DNA from: Edolisoma coerulescens
Lineage: Eukaryota > Chordata > Aves > Passeriformes > Campephagidae
Length of the DNA stretch: 64,000 bases
Direction of reading: 5' to 3'
NCBI GenBank assembly: GCA_013397115.1
Contig: VWZW01006255.1
Coordinates: 460,084 to 524,083 of the forward strand
In this document: positions 26,101 to 38,300 of the stretch, one piece after another
Layout: every line of letters begins with the position of its first letter
How positions within the stretch are numbered: position 1 is the stretch's first letter
Position numbers and translations under genes: made by a program
Notes under the pieces: model-generated
Told to the model about the DNA's origin: nothing
Database searches by the model: none
Seen by the model: only the letters and a program-made list of their open reading frames with translations

Positions 26101-27453
26101 CAATTTGTTTTATCCCAGTTTTGCTTATCTCTCCTTGGAGAAAAGCCAATTCATTTCCTAAATACACTTAAACAGCAGGTTAACATAATGCCATAGCTAT
26201 TAGGACTACTGAAAACCCACATTGATACTATGTTACCTAAAAACTCTGCTTAAGTTGTCTCCATAGGGCAGACAAATAGAGGATAAAGAATTGCATCTGC
26301 TGGTTTGGGGTTTAGGAGGATTATTATCTAGGTATAAATAACCTGATATATAAGCATATATCTAGAGACACCATTTATACATGCACATGGGCAGAGTGGG
26401 GCTCATCACTGAATAAAGCAAATTGTCATCACTGCAGATTATACAAGGGCTACTGCTTCCTCATATAAAGGATTGATTGCCCTAAATTTAGGGTGGCTGC
26501 AAGACATGAGACTTATACTGAGCTTAGGGCTAGTAGTGAGAACAGCAAAAAGTAGAAACAGCCTTTTTACAAATATTCTACACAAACTTTGTTGGCTCAA
26601 TATTTACTTTCATGTCTCAAATTTCAAGTTTTCATGTCAAAATACTACAAACAAACCCCACATCATGTCCAAAAGGATTAAGTTTATTTTTCATGAAAGG
26701 TTCCACATGCTCATTTAGAAGGATACTTGCTGCACCGAAAGTTTAATTTAAGAGGAGAAGAAAAAGAAAAAAAAGGAAAATGGATTGCTCTTAGGAATTT
26801 GGTCCCCAGGATACATCCCTTTGTGACTGACCTGCAGTCACCAGCATAAAGGCCAGCCTGGTGCTAGAGCTTCCACTGTGAAAGAGCTTGCAAAAGAGCA
26901 GGAGTTATCACATCTGCTATGAACAGCCTACCTCTAACCAGAGTCAGCGTAGGAACAAGAGAATCTCTTGAGCTGCAGCCCCACAAATGGAAGGACAACT
27001 CAGTAAGTCATTACCCAATTTCCCTTCCAAACAGTCCCAGAAAATGCAACCCAGACCTTCTTGTCAGAGGCACATTCTCTACAGCAACAGGGGGACAGAT
27101 GTCAGTGGATGGTGCTGGGTAGCAGAGCTGCTGTGCCCACCCTGCAGTCGGAGCCCGCAGCGCTCCAGCTGTGCTCTGCCACCTCCGAGTGCCAGCTGGA
27201 AGCGCTGGACGTGTAACACGGGCTGGTTTACACTGAGCTAGCAGGTACTCAGGGGTTTTAAACATCTTCAGCTGCTGAGGTATATGTACTGTACAACAGA
27301 AACCAACTCAGACATTTCCCCAGCTACCACAATCTAAAGCTACATTGGAGTGGTCATTTTATCCAAACTATCTAACAAAATGCATACAATTCATTCTGTA
27401 AAGTAAAAAAAAGACTTGCACTATAAGCTTCAGGTTCTTTTCCTTCTTGACAC
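23100..27453. other. XXYLT1-ACAP2 interval, including the ACAP2 3' UTR
   Basis: This is AT-rich DNA between the last ACAP2 codon and the first visible XXYLT1 exon. The right part, nearest 27,453, must be ACAP2 3' UTR. A candidate poly(A) signal is at 26,683-26,688, but longer UTR forms are possible because mammalian ACAP2 has a long 3' UTR (from memory). I found no convincing coding exon or RNA gene. Confidence 0.75.
26683..26688 (-). terminator. ACAP2: Candidate ACAP2 polyadenylation signal (AATAAA)
   Basis: The minus strand carries AATAAA here, about 765 nt after the ACAP2 stop codon. About 17-37 nt further on there is a GT-rich stretch (minus strand of 26,646-26,666), as expected of a downstream element. 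An ATTAAA variant at 26,742-26,747 is less well supported. Usage cannot be shown without transcripts. Confidence 0.4.
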
Positions 27454-27557
27454 TTAAGACTTCTGTGAATCTGACTGCTGGAAGCGGTTTAACTTCTCTG
27501 GATTATTTGATGCCATTTGAGAAAAGTCACGAAAAATGTCCTGATAAATTTCATCTC
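27454..27557 (-). CDS. ACAP2: ACAP2 last coding exon with stop
   Basis: The coding part is 104 bp: two bases, 33 codons and TAA at 27,454-27,456. It encodes DEIYQDIFRDFSQMASNNPE and then KLNRFQQSDSQKS. The acceptor is TGCCTAG. The exon continues leftward as 3' UTR. Confidence 0.96.
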
Positions 27558-30500
27558 CTAGGCAGAAAAGAAAAGGGAAACAGTTTTAAACATCTGTGAT
27601 AGTCAACATCACCCACCATTGCACAAATGCCCTATTGTGCTATCAATTACTGTGCAACACTTATTCATGTATGAAGACTGCTTCTAGATGGAGTGATGCT
27701 GATGTGAACTCTGAGGGACTGGTTAATTACATGCATGTTCTGTAGAAGCAAATTAAACAAAGCCAAACTATACCTGAAATAGTACCTCACAGGCAGCCAC
27801 ACAGAGGAAAGTTCAGAGTTAGAAACGAAAAGTGAAAGCACTTTAAAGCAACTTAAAAAGAAAAAATATTTATTAGCTATTAAAGAATAAAATCCTTGTT
27901 TTTGCAAGGAACTGCTAACCGAGATTCTCTACAGAAAAATAGAACTATGGCATAAATATTTACTTGGAAACAGAGATCAGAATTCTTACAGCCAAACAGA
28001 ACTCTCCATGAAAGAAATAATCAGCAAGCAATAATATATATATATATATAAAAAAAAGCAACCTTAAGAAGATAAATTATTGTTCATAAATTATTTTGGT
28101 CAATTCAGCAAATATAAAATTTCTACATTCATTTCATCTACATCTTTCATTACATTTTTCAGTTTGATCTATAGAACAATGATACTTCCCTTAAATATCT
28201 TCTTTTTTTAAAAATCTTCACCCTTTGTGCTTAAACACAACCCTACTACTAGAACATATTCCAAAATGTGTTCCTCCCCCTCCCTGTCTACACAGGAAAG
28301 CACATTCAGGAGTGATTACTTCTTGAATCATTGCCAAGTCATTCTTTTGCCACTTTAAAATGGACATTTTTTCATTCATTTTCACATTCTTTCATCTGTT
28401 GGAGCATTTTGGGCCTTGAGTTCAAGCTCTGCTTTAAAACACTAACCATACACTTTTGCCTTCAAAAGGAATTAAATGCATCAAACATTTGGTTGGGTCA
28501 GGAACTATGCAGCCATCCAAATTTTACAATCTTCCCAACACAGACGGCCACACAGGACACAAGATCCCAGCACTACTGTTTCTTGCTGACAGCTTGATTA
28601 ATAGCATGACAAAGAAATCAACCCAAAATCTCTCTCATCATGTACATTGAATATGAAGATTTTTTTTCTAACATGATTGTGGAAGAAAAGAATGTTTTTG
28701 TGCTTAAAAGTTTGCACTACTGGGAAAAGGTACATTGTTTTGTTTTTCCATTTTTTAATGCACATTTCCAATGTTAAAACTATTATTCTTTTTGGAGATG
28801 AGATTCCATTCTTTTAAAAACACTTTCACAAATAATAACTGACCTTCCAGAAATATTTAATAGTGCAGTGACACAATTCTTCCCAGACTTTAAAAGATTA
28901 ATACATTCAATACTGCTCTACTAGGAAAAGTCAGTTCTAGAGAAATTCCCTTTTGGTTTTCAGATTTAATTTCAAGTATGGTGTCCCTGCCCATGGCAGG
29001 GAGGTTGAAACTAGATGATCTTTAAGGTCCCTTCCAACCCAAACCCTTCTGTGATTCTGTGTTCTAGAGATGAAGCAGGCACAGGACAGGTCTTATTGAA
29101 ACAGCTTGTGAGAACTGCTTGCTCTGGGAGACCAGCACAGAATGGAGCTGTAACATTCACCAAAAGAACAGCTATGAAGGGCACGAAGCAGAACTAGGCT
29201 TCTGTGACAAAAGCAATTATGCTTTTAATACAAAAGTGGGTTCCACTGGTGAACAAGCACTGCAGATCAAGTTGCCATACTTGGTTCTTTCAAATGAACT
29301 TGAAAGAAAAAAAAGCTATTTTTGCAAGATATATTGTGGCTCTGGTTTTGTCTCTATTACATAACAAAAATATTACATACAAAAATAGACTAAAATAAAG
29401 TGCCCCTTTAGTTTGTATGTTGCATTAAAATACTTAATACTGTAAACCTTATCATTATTTTAAAATTCTACTTTAAAATTGAATTCTGGAAATTCCCTTT
29501 CCAAGCAATGTTTTCCCTAAAGTGCAGATTCTATGTACAAAAATACTGTAACACTGCTTTACCATTTAACACTGGAGTAACTCAAAAGGCACACATCATA
29601 CATTCAAGAAAAGGTAGGAAGAAAAAGTAGCAATGCTAATATCAAAGAGTTAGCAAGACGTACTGTAGCACCAGGAGGTGAGCACTCAAGTATTATACAG
29701 GAACAGTACTACAGTGCATATGGCTTCTACCACCAGAAATGAACTTTTAAAGCTGGTTTCAGCTAGTTCCCATTCAAGGAATATTTTGGAAGACCAACTG
29801 TACCTTGCAAAGCAATATATTCATTCTCTCAGTAGCTCAAACCAGCCACATATATTTAAACTGGAAATTTTGATGCCATTAGCTGCATGAGCAATCATCA
29901 GCTGCATTGCTAGAGCTGAGAAGTAGGCAGTTGGCTTCACTCTGATGACAGCAAACTCATACAATGATATTTACCCTCGCATAGCTCCCAGCAAATATAC
30001 AATTGTCTTGAAAATCCTTATTTTCTTCTAGAATCATAATTTTGGAACACTGGAGTTCTAAAGGGCAATGCAGATAACTGAACATGTATATGCAGTGAAA
30101 AAGACCTGCATCCCTTAAAACCACATAAAGGTGAGATAGCTCATGACAGCAGACAGGTTTTGTGCTTACACCGACACAACCCTTCTATAGCAGACACAAA
30201 CATTCAAAACACTCAAATATTGACTTCAACTTTTAAAAGAGACTTCAACAAGTAACACAGTGAAGAGGGCAGAGCTGTGCTATCCAAAGATACAGTAAGT
30301 TTACCGGGCTGGGACTCTGTGCTACAGCTTGTGGCCTTAATTTCAGAAGTTATTCTAATGAAAGCCTCCCCCTGCTTTTGGGCAAGCTCTGGCTGTTGTG
30401 GCAAATCTACTCTTCACTGTCAATCTCACCTTACCAGCTGTAAAGTATCTGGATCCGACTGTATCAACTGCAATCTCTAGATTCTACTGCAATACAAACT

Positions 30501-33500
30501 GATAAAAAGGTCACAACATTTTCAATGAAAGACTTTGCTAGCTTTTTATTTCATCTATCTAACTGAAGAATGCGTCTAAATACTAGTTTAAGTGAATTAT
30601 CAGGGAAAGTAGTCTCCCCATCTACTTCACATTTTCACGTAAGTAGTGCCTGTATTTGTTATGAGTGAAGCATTTCAATTAACACTTTGTAATGTTTAGT
30701 AACCAACTGAGGCTTTTTGTACAAACTATAGAAACATATTTTCTGGTTTATAATAATTTTGGATTTGTGACAGGTCAATTAAATTATCTAAAATATTCAT
30801 TTACGATATAGCACAGAGCTTTCGAGACAAAATACATACCTCTCTTAAAGGTATTTTACTATTTGAAACTGTTAAAAATTATTTTTACCTCTTAAAATAA
30901 AAAGGAGGAAACTCAAAAACACTTCAGTATTTGTTACCTTCAGACTATCAGTGAAGGAGTAGGCCCTGTATCCAAAAACAGCTTTACATTGAAATTGGCC
31001 ACACTGGCAATAGGGTTTTTTGTATAAGCAGCCACGTTTTCTGAGCTCATTGGAGCTCATAATCAAGTAAATGCTTTTAAATTAGTTGTAGCTCTGTCAA
31101 AGAAAGCATTTGAATGCCTGAGTGTCTATAGTACTTTTACTGCTTTAATTTGAATTTCCTATTTCAAAAATAAATTTTAAAAAACCCTGTTCTTAAGGAG
31201 AAACTAAATACATTTGGTTTATTTAATAGAGTTTATCTAGGATTTCAACATGAGACTCAGTGTTGCCCCTTGACTGTATTCCAGCTCCAGTCTGGTAACA
31301 CCACCCTGCCCAATCCTTATGAATCAGTGGGAAACACATAAGGGCTTTATAGGAGTGAACTGAGAGTACTCAGCACCCAACCTTAAAAATAAGTTTCACC
31401 TTTCACTTCTGCCAGGGATAGCAGGGTGTTTTTAGCTGTCCAACTTCACAATCAAGTGTGCCTTCATTATTGATATTTGCATGATATTAAATTACCTTCC
31501 TATGGAAGCAAATATCACATCACAGCATTGTGTAAATTACGACTGAGTGCCTGAGAATAAAGTTGCACATATTCATTAAATACAATTTGTTACTTTCTTG
31601 TTGGAGTTGGCTCACGTATCTGCCAGCTTCTATTTGTTTTTTAACCAAACGGAAAGATACTACGCATACAAAAATACATACTTAAGAATGACTGTTTTGT
31701 TTCTTATTAGTATCTTAACAAATAAAAATATTTAAAAATAAAATTTAAGGAAATAATACTTTCCTATTTCTGTCTGGAGTTAGTTTGAAATACTTGATAT
31801 ACATTTTTTACATTGGTGTGCAAGCGTTTTTTTCTTAAAAAAGAAAAAGCGGACCATTCCACAGGAAGGAGAATGGTGTCCTGGCACAAGATGAACTCTT
31901 CAACTGTCTCTGAGCAAGCTGAGTCAGAAAGCTGCTACTAAATAATGTCAGGTATTCCTAACATAACACAGATATCAATGGAACAGCAACAGGAGAAAGC
32001 TGTGGACAACTACTAGCAGAATAGGGTGGTCATGGCTGTAGTAACACACTGCTATAATGATGCTCTTTAAACAGTCTCCCTTTAGGTTCCCTAAATACTC
32101 TGACAAAGTCACACCACTGAATTTCAATGAAGCTTTAGAATGTGTTGGTTTATAAAAAACATTATTGTAGGAAGCAATCTTAAACTTCCCTCAGACATTA
32201 AGAATCTAATTGTAAACTGATAAACTCCTGTATACACTTTTTATACTGCATTTCAGTGTGGTTATTAGTAGAGTATTGACCTGGCTGCCCATAGAGTCCT
32301 TCTGATTCACGCATTTCTTCATTCATCCTTGCTAAACGCAACCTGCCATTCAGAAAACAAAAGGAACAATGTCATCTTTAAAGCACAAAAAAGACTACAA
32401 TGCAAGACCTACAATGCTCTCCTGAATCTCACATCAAAGAGGTCACCTACAGATAGTGCATTCTGATTTTTCTTTTGCTCCCCCTGTTTTTATGTTAAGG
32501 TATTTTGACATTTCTTGTATTTTTAAGTTGAAACAGAATAGCAAAATCTAAGTTGTCTAGTCAGAAAACAGAATGTACAACTTACAGTGTTACAATATCT
32601 GCATTTGCAGCTTCCACTGCTATACTCAATGGATCTTTCCCATCTTCATCAGTGGCATGCTGGTTTGCTCCTCGTTTCAGGAATAAACACACTTGTCTGT
32701 TTAGAAAAAAAACATTGAAGAATATTTTTGACAATAAAGGAAAAAAGCGAACAAATTCAACCTAGATACAATGTATTTAAATTAAATCACCAAAAGTCTC
32801 ATATATATCAAAATAGTGCAGCTCATCTAGAACATATTAACAGACTAGTAAGCAAACCCTTTATTTAATCCACATTAGAAAACACACGTGGGTTTTGCTA
32901 GTGGATGAGACTGCTAAATCAAAATATTATTTCCCCTCTCACAACCAGAGCTTAAGAAAAACTTGTATCACCTGAAATACTATTAAAATGTCAGAATATC
33001 TGGGGCAATGAAGAAGCTTCACATGAACAAATACAGTAAAGGATAGCCATGTACAAATTGTGAGGCAATCAGTTACCCAGTGTGTCCCAGAACCGTGGCA
33101 TGGTGCAGGGGCCCTCTTCCTTTCATGTCTCGGATGTTCACATTGGCCCCATTCTGCAGCAAAAATTCACAAGTAACCAATGAACCCTATGGAATCAAAA
33201 CAAAGAAACAACTCAGTGCCAGATCTCTAGAATCAAACCAAACCTCTTCTGCCTTCTCACCACTGAGCCACATGGCAAAGGAAACAAAAGGGAGTTGTTT
33301 CCATATCAACCTTAAACACTGCTAGGATACAGAATTTCAAACAAAGCATTAACAGGAAAAAAACAGTTCAGAAACAACTTTGAAAGAACACTGTAAACAC
33401 AACTTCAGCACCACATTATCATTCATTAGTGAAGCAAGCAGCTCAAAAGGAACAATGACACAGAAATATCATTATTTCCCTTGCCCTCCTCCCCCATCAC

Positions 33501-35273
33501 CAGTGTATATCCCATACCCCTCGCACTGCCTGAATGAGTGGTGTTGCTTTGTTTTCTTCCACGTTGACCCAGTTTACTTCAGCTCCATGGGCTAATGCTT
33601 CTGCCATGTGAGGAAGATTTTTCTCAAAGGCAGCTTGATATAACTGCAATCCTGGACTAGGCTGCTTGGAGTCACAGAACACTGGAGACTCTTGCTTGTC
33701 TCCTTCTAAAAGGAAAAAAAAATTGCTTACATAATCCCTGTTTTTACCAAGTACTTCTTGGAATTCTGATCAAAACATCATTTCTCTGGCAATAGGTAGC
33801 TCAGCATTTGCAGAATGCTGTGTATTGCTGCCCCATTCTGCCAGGGGAAGTCACAAACGCCTTTGGCTCCAGCATTCAGGCACAGTCTCTTCACAGAACT
33901 ATTGCTGCACAGAAAACATTCTCTCCACATTACTGGCACATGTGTATACCCTTCAATCTATATATTCCATGTAATTTCCAAGAAATTGTTTTAGGTTTGG
34001 AGTGTGTTTTACTGTAAGGTGCAAGATACGAATAAAACTAATTTTCTGCAGAGATGTAGTCATACAAGTACATCTTTATCTGCAACAGCTTGCTACACCT
34101 GAGTATGAGGCTAATACTGTTCTGACCTAGTTTTTGTTAATAGATACCACTGTCATTTACCAATTACTTGCTGTGGCTATAATCTTTTGGACTAAAGCAT
34201 ACTCTTTCTCTTCATCTCAATAACAGTTACACAGAGTGAAGTCTGGGAAACAAAGACATTGTTACATGAAAACTTTTGTGAGTTACAGCATCATAAATAT
34301 TTCTACAATGCAGACAAAAAAGATCCAAGCCATGTGCTGCTTGCCTGCAATAACAGCTGTGAACTACTGGATTTGAAAGATACCTTAGAAGAGTGCTTTG
34401 ATGTAGAAGAATAGGTTTGCTTTATAAATATGTTTTGGAAATTTTGAGAAGCCATACTCAATACATCTGTGAGAACAGCATGCTAACATTAGCAAATAAT
34501 TTCATTCATCAACGTATGGAACTCCTGAGTAGAGGGAGTAACGTTTAAAGACTTGGTCAATTCCACATAAATGGAAAACAGAAAAATTAAGCAAGAATGC
34601 ACAAAGAACACGTAAAAGCCTATTATCTGTGACTCAACAGGAATTCTATCTCCACTGATTTATTTATTTATAAAAGGATCATGCATTTCTGTGGAGACTT
34701 GTCTTTCTCAAAACACAGCATTTCTCTATCTGCAAAAAAAATCAGTGTTTTAGGATCAGTCTCATCTGACTGGAAAAAACCATAGTTTTGAATCCATTTA
34801 GAAGGATTAAATGTCATTTTTGGTAGCAAGCCCAAAGGAAAGATCACTCAGGCAAATTTTACCCTTGCTAAAAGCATTCCAACCAGGACAGCAGACATGA
34901 ATTGTATCACCAAGCATTGATCTTTTCTCCAAAACAAAAAAGTTACCAAGTGAATAAACTTTCATCTTAGAGTGCAAAGCCTAACACACCTGGTTCATAC
35001 AAACTGTTGGCTGATATAGTAGAGGCAAGGTGTTCTCTGCTGTCATCAGTGCTCGGCTGGATCCCACTGTCACTGCTTCGGACTGTTTTGGGGAAAAACT
35101 GCAATTACTATGCAGAGCTGAAGCTACCTGCTCTTCACAGGTACCATGATAATAAAGCAAGCTCTTATACTTGGTCCTGAACACAATTTTTAAAAATTGG
35201 CTGGTTATTATTCAGTATTCTTAATGCATCCATAGAGAAATATGAAGTCACATTTTGTAACCATAACATTTAC

Positions 35274-35307
<34 letters not shown>

Positions 35308-38300
35308 GTCAAAGATAACTAGAAATGAAAAAAAAATCAGGATAAGTAAAAAAGCTTAAATTATTTCATGAAAATACTAAGCAATGCAACAGCCTGGAGA
35401 CAACAGATTGAAGCAGGGAGATGGCCACAACACACAATGGATCACGAGTGCAAATACTGAACACGCCACAGCTGTAGTACTTACTACTACGGAGTTTTGA
35501 AGAGGTATCAAAGTAGGAGAAGAGTGAATCAAGTTCATCAGGACAGAACAGAGACTCCCGCCTCGCCTCGTCGCTACTTACAGCAACCGCTGGGACATGC
35601 AGGTTAGCAAAGCACAAAGCAGGCAGTAAGGAAGGGATAGGGCAGGAAAGAACGTTATTGGAAAAATTACGAAGGATGAAAATACGGAGGAAAGAAGGCG
35701 GTTAATATGTTTCTGAATTATAAGCATCCCCATTCCAAATCCTTCCCCGTGTAAAAATGCACATCTCTGAAGAAGTCTTTTCTCCCCTGCACTCTACACT
35801 AGGCTACAACACGTTAAAAAACAGATTCCAAATTCTCTGCATGAGGCAGAAGTCAACTAATACAAAAATAAGTTACCTTAAAAAGAAGATGGGTAATACA
35901 GCTAAGGAGAGAAGTGTGTAAATACCTTTTTGGGATGCTGCACCTTGTTCCCCTGCCAAAAGGGACTTTTCAGGGCCACTGTGCCTTTTCTCTTCCTGAC
36001 TTGGAGGTAAAACTTTTGTTCCAGACTCGGGCAGAGGTACTGATGCAGCTTGCTTCTCTACAAACTTTCTTTCCACATACTTTGCTCTGATGTATGCCTC
36101 CTTCTCCTGCCTGTCATATACAAAATCCCCGGAGTTAGTAAGCTAATATTTTAGTATTTTCACGTATTAAAATACTGTCTATTTTGTACTAAAGTAAGTA
36201 ACCAAAACTGTAGCTTGGCATTGCACATAAGACACACCTACAGCACATTTTCAGAAAGATGCAAAGCACACTGTCACTTTCTGGATTCTTGATTAAATTT
36301 TACATAAGGCTCAAAAGAAAGTAATTTTGTTAAGTTCATATACATGTATTTTCTTTTAGACAAAGACTTTGGAAAGTGGTATGTGGAAGAAATAAGCATT
36401 AGTTACTCTATGTTACCTTTAAACATATTAAAGGTATTAAACCTTTATACATGTTAATTATAATTAATAAACACATAATTAGTTTCTTATGCAAATATAA
36501 ATTGCAACATTTGTTACAGGAACATTAGGATTACACAAGAAAACAAAAACAAGCCTTACGGAGGCACAGCCATCAGTTCCATATCACATACTGAAGTATT
36601 TTTTCCTGTAACCAGAGGTTATCAGCTTAAGACACAACAGCAGTTGTGCCAAACTGATAAAAGGGGCTGTAATTATTGCATTGAAACTGCCGAAAGCAGT
36701 TACCACTGGAAGGAATATCTAGCAAATCTCCTACTTTGTTTATATTATTGACACTGTCTCCAAATTGCCAACACTTCCCAAAATGCAGTTTTCTATACTA
36801 TAAAACTGCTGGGCAGCAAGCAGCACAGAACTGGAAAGGTAGTAAAAAAGCAAGTTTTAAGACACATCCTACACAGCAGCACAAAACATCAAGAATCCAC
36901 CTTCAAACACAGATTAGCATCAGAGAAATAGAAGACAGCAGGACAATGATTTGAAGGCTGCTGTAAAGCAGCAGAGCTCATGTACAATGTAGGTAGGAAG
37001 ATGAGAACATTCTGAGCATCAGGGAACAGAAGTCAAATGGAAGAACAAAGTCACTGTAAACAAAAGGCACAGCCACAGGCTCCTTCCAGGAGCACTCACA
37101 CATGAGTACAGCTGGCTGAGCTGGTACCAAGCAGAGAGGAAACAAAACCCTCATGTCCACACTGATGCTCTAGAGCTGTCATCAAAAGGAGGCAGTGAGA
37201 TCACAAAAAGAAGGAATGAACAGGAGAAGCAGAAAGGGACCAACAGAAGAATACTCAATAAAGAGAGAGAAAAGGGAGAGAGCAAGACATACTGGTGATA
37301 GAGGGAAACAAGTACACTAAAGGAGTGTAACACAGGGAAGTGGCAGTATCTTTTACAGGTGGAGGCTGAAGGAAGCAACAATAAAAGGAAGCAACAGGCA
37401 CTGCTAGTAAAATACTACCTTTGACTTCCAGATTGTGGCTTCTTTACTCCCACTTTTTCCAACTTCGCTTCATATATTCTATTTATAACATCATTTCCCA
37501 ATTCACACATAAGCTATAAAGCAAAATAAATAAATTTAAATATAGTTGCAAAAAGTTTTATCTACCTATTCAGTTGTGTTTAACCTCACTCAGCATGTAT
37601 TTACAGCTTAGTGTTTTCACTAGTAAAAGTACACTTACACAAATAAGCATGGGTTTATATGATAATAATGAAACAATCAGTGAATAGAGAGATGAAATTC
37701 TGAGTTAACAAAAAAACATAGTCACTTTTAAAGTGCCTGAAAAAACAACCACCAGAATGACACCTGCAAGCTTCATTAACAAAAGTGCTCTTTCCACCAG
37801 CTTTGCCAGGAGCTGTTCTTACCCCATCAGCAAGAGACAATTCAATCAATTGTATTCCACCTTACCCAATGGACATTTTTGCTAAACCATAATCTGATAC
37901 AACTACAGAAAAAGAACAAAGACAAAAACCAGCCTGGAGATAATACTTACAGGAGAATTTGGCCCTATGGATTGCAATGAACAGATTTCTTGTTTCTAAT
38001 ACCAGGTAGAATGCTTAATTCTGGTATTTACATGCACAGTACAAGAGGTACAGCTCTTTTTTTGGAGTGGGTGTGGGGGGTTGGTTGGTTATTTTCTCAG
38101 CATGAACACATTGATATTAAAATTATTTAGCCACAAACAAAGCACATTGTCTTTTGATTGTTCAGCATAGAGAAGCAATACCTAAGTGCCAGAACATCAT
38201 AGCTAGAAACAAATGCTTTGCATGAGTTATCCAGTTGCATGCATGCATCCATGCACGAGCTCCTATTTCAGTGTCACATGATTTTCACAACCATGGTTCA

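Larger units (their letters stand above)
27558..32280 (-). other. ACAP2: ACAP2 last intron (about 4.7 kb)
   Basis: This is AT-rich intronic DNA with a CR1 3' end at 28,978-29,062 and a TA microsatellite at about 28,033-28,050. No other coding or RNA gene is visible. Confidence 0.85.
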
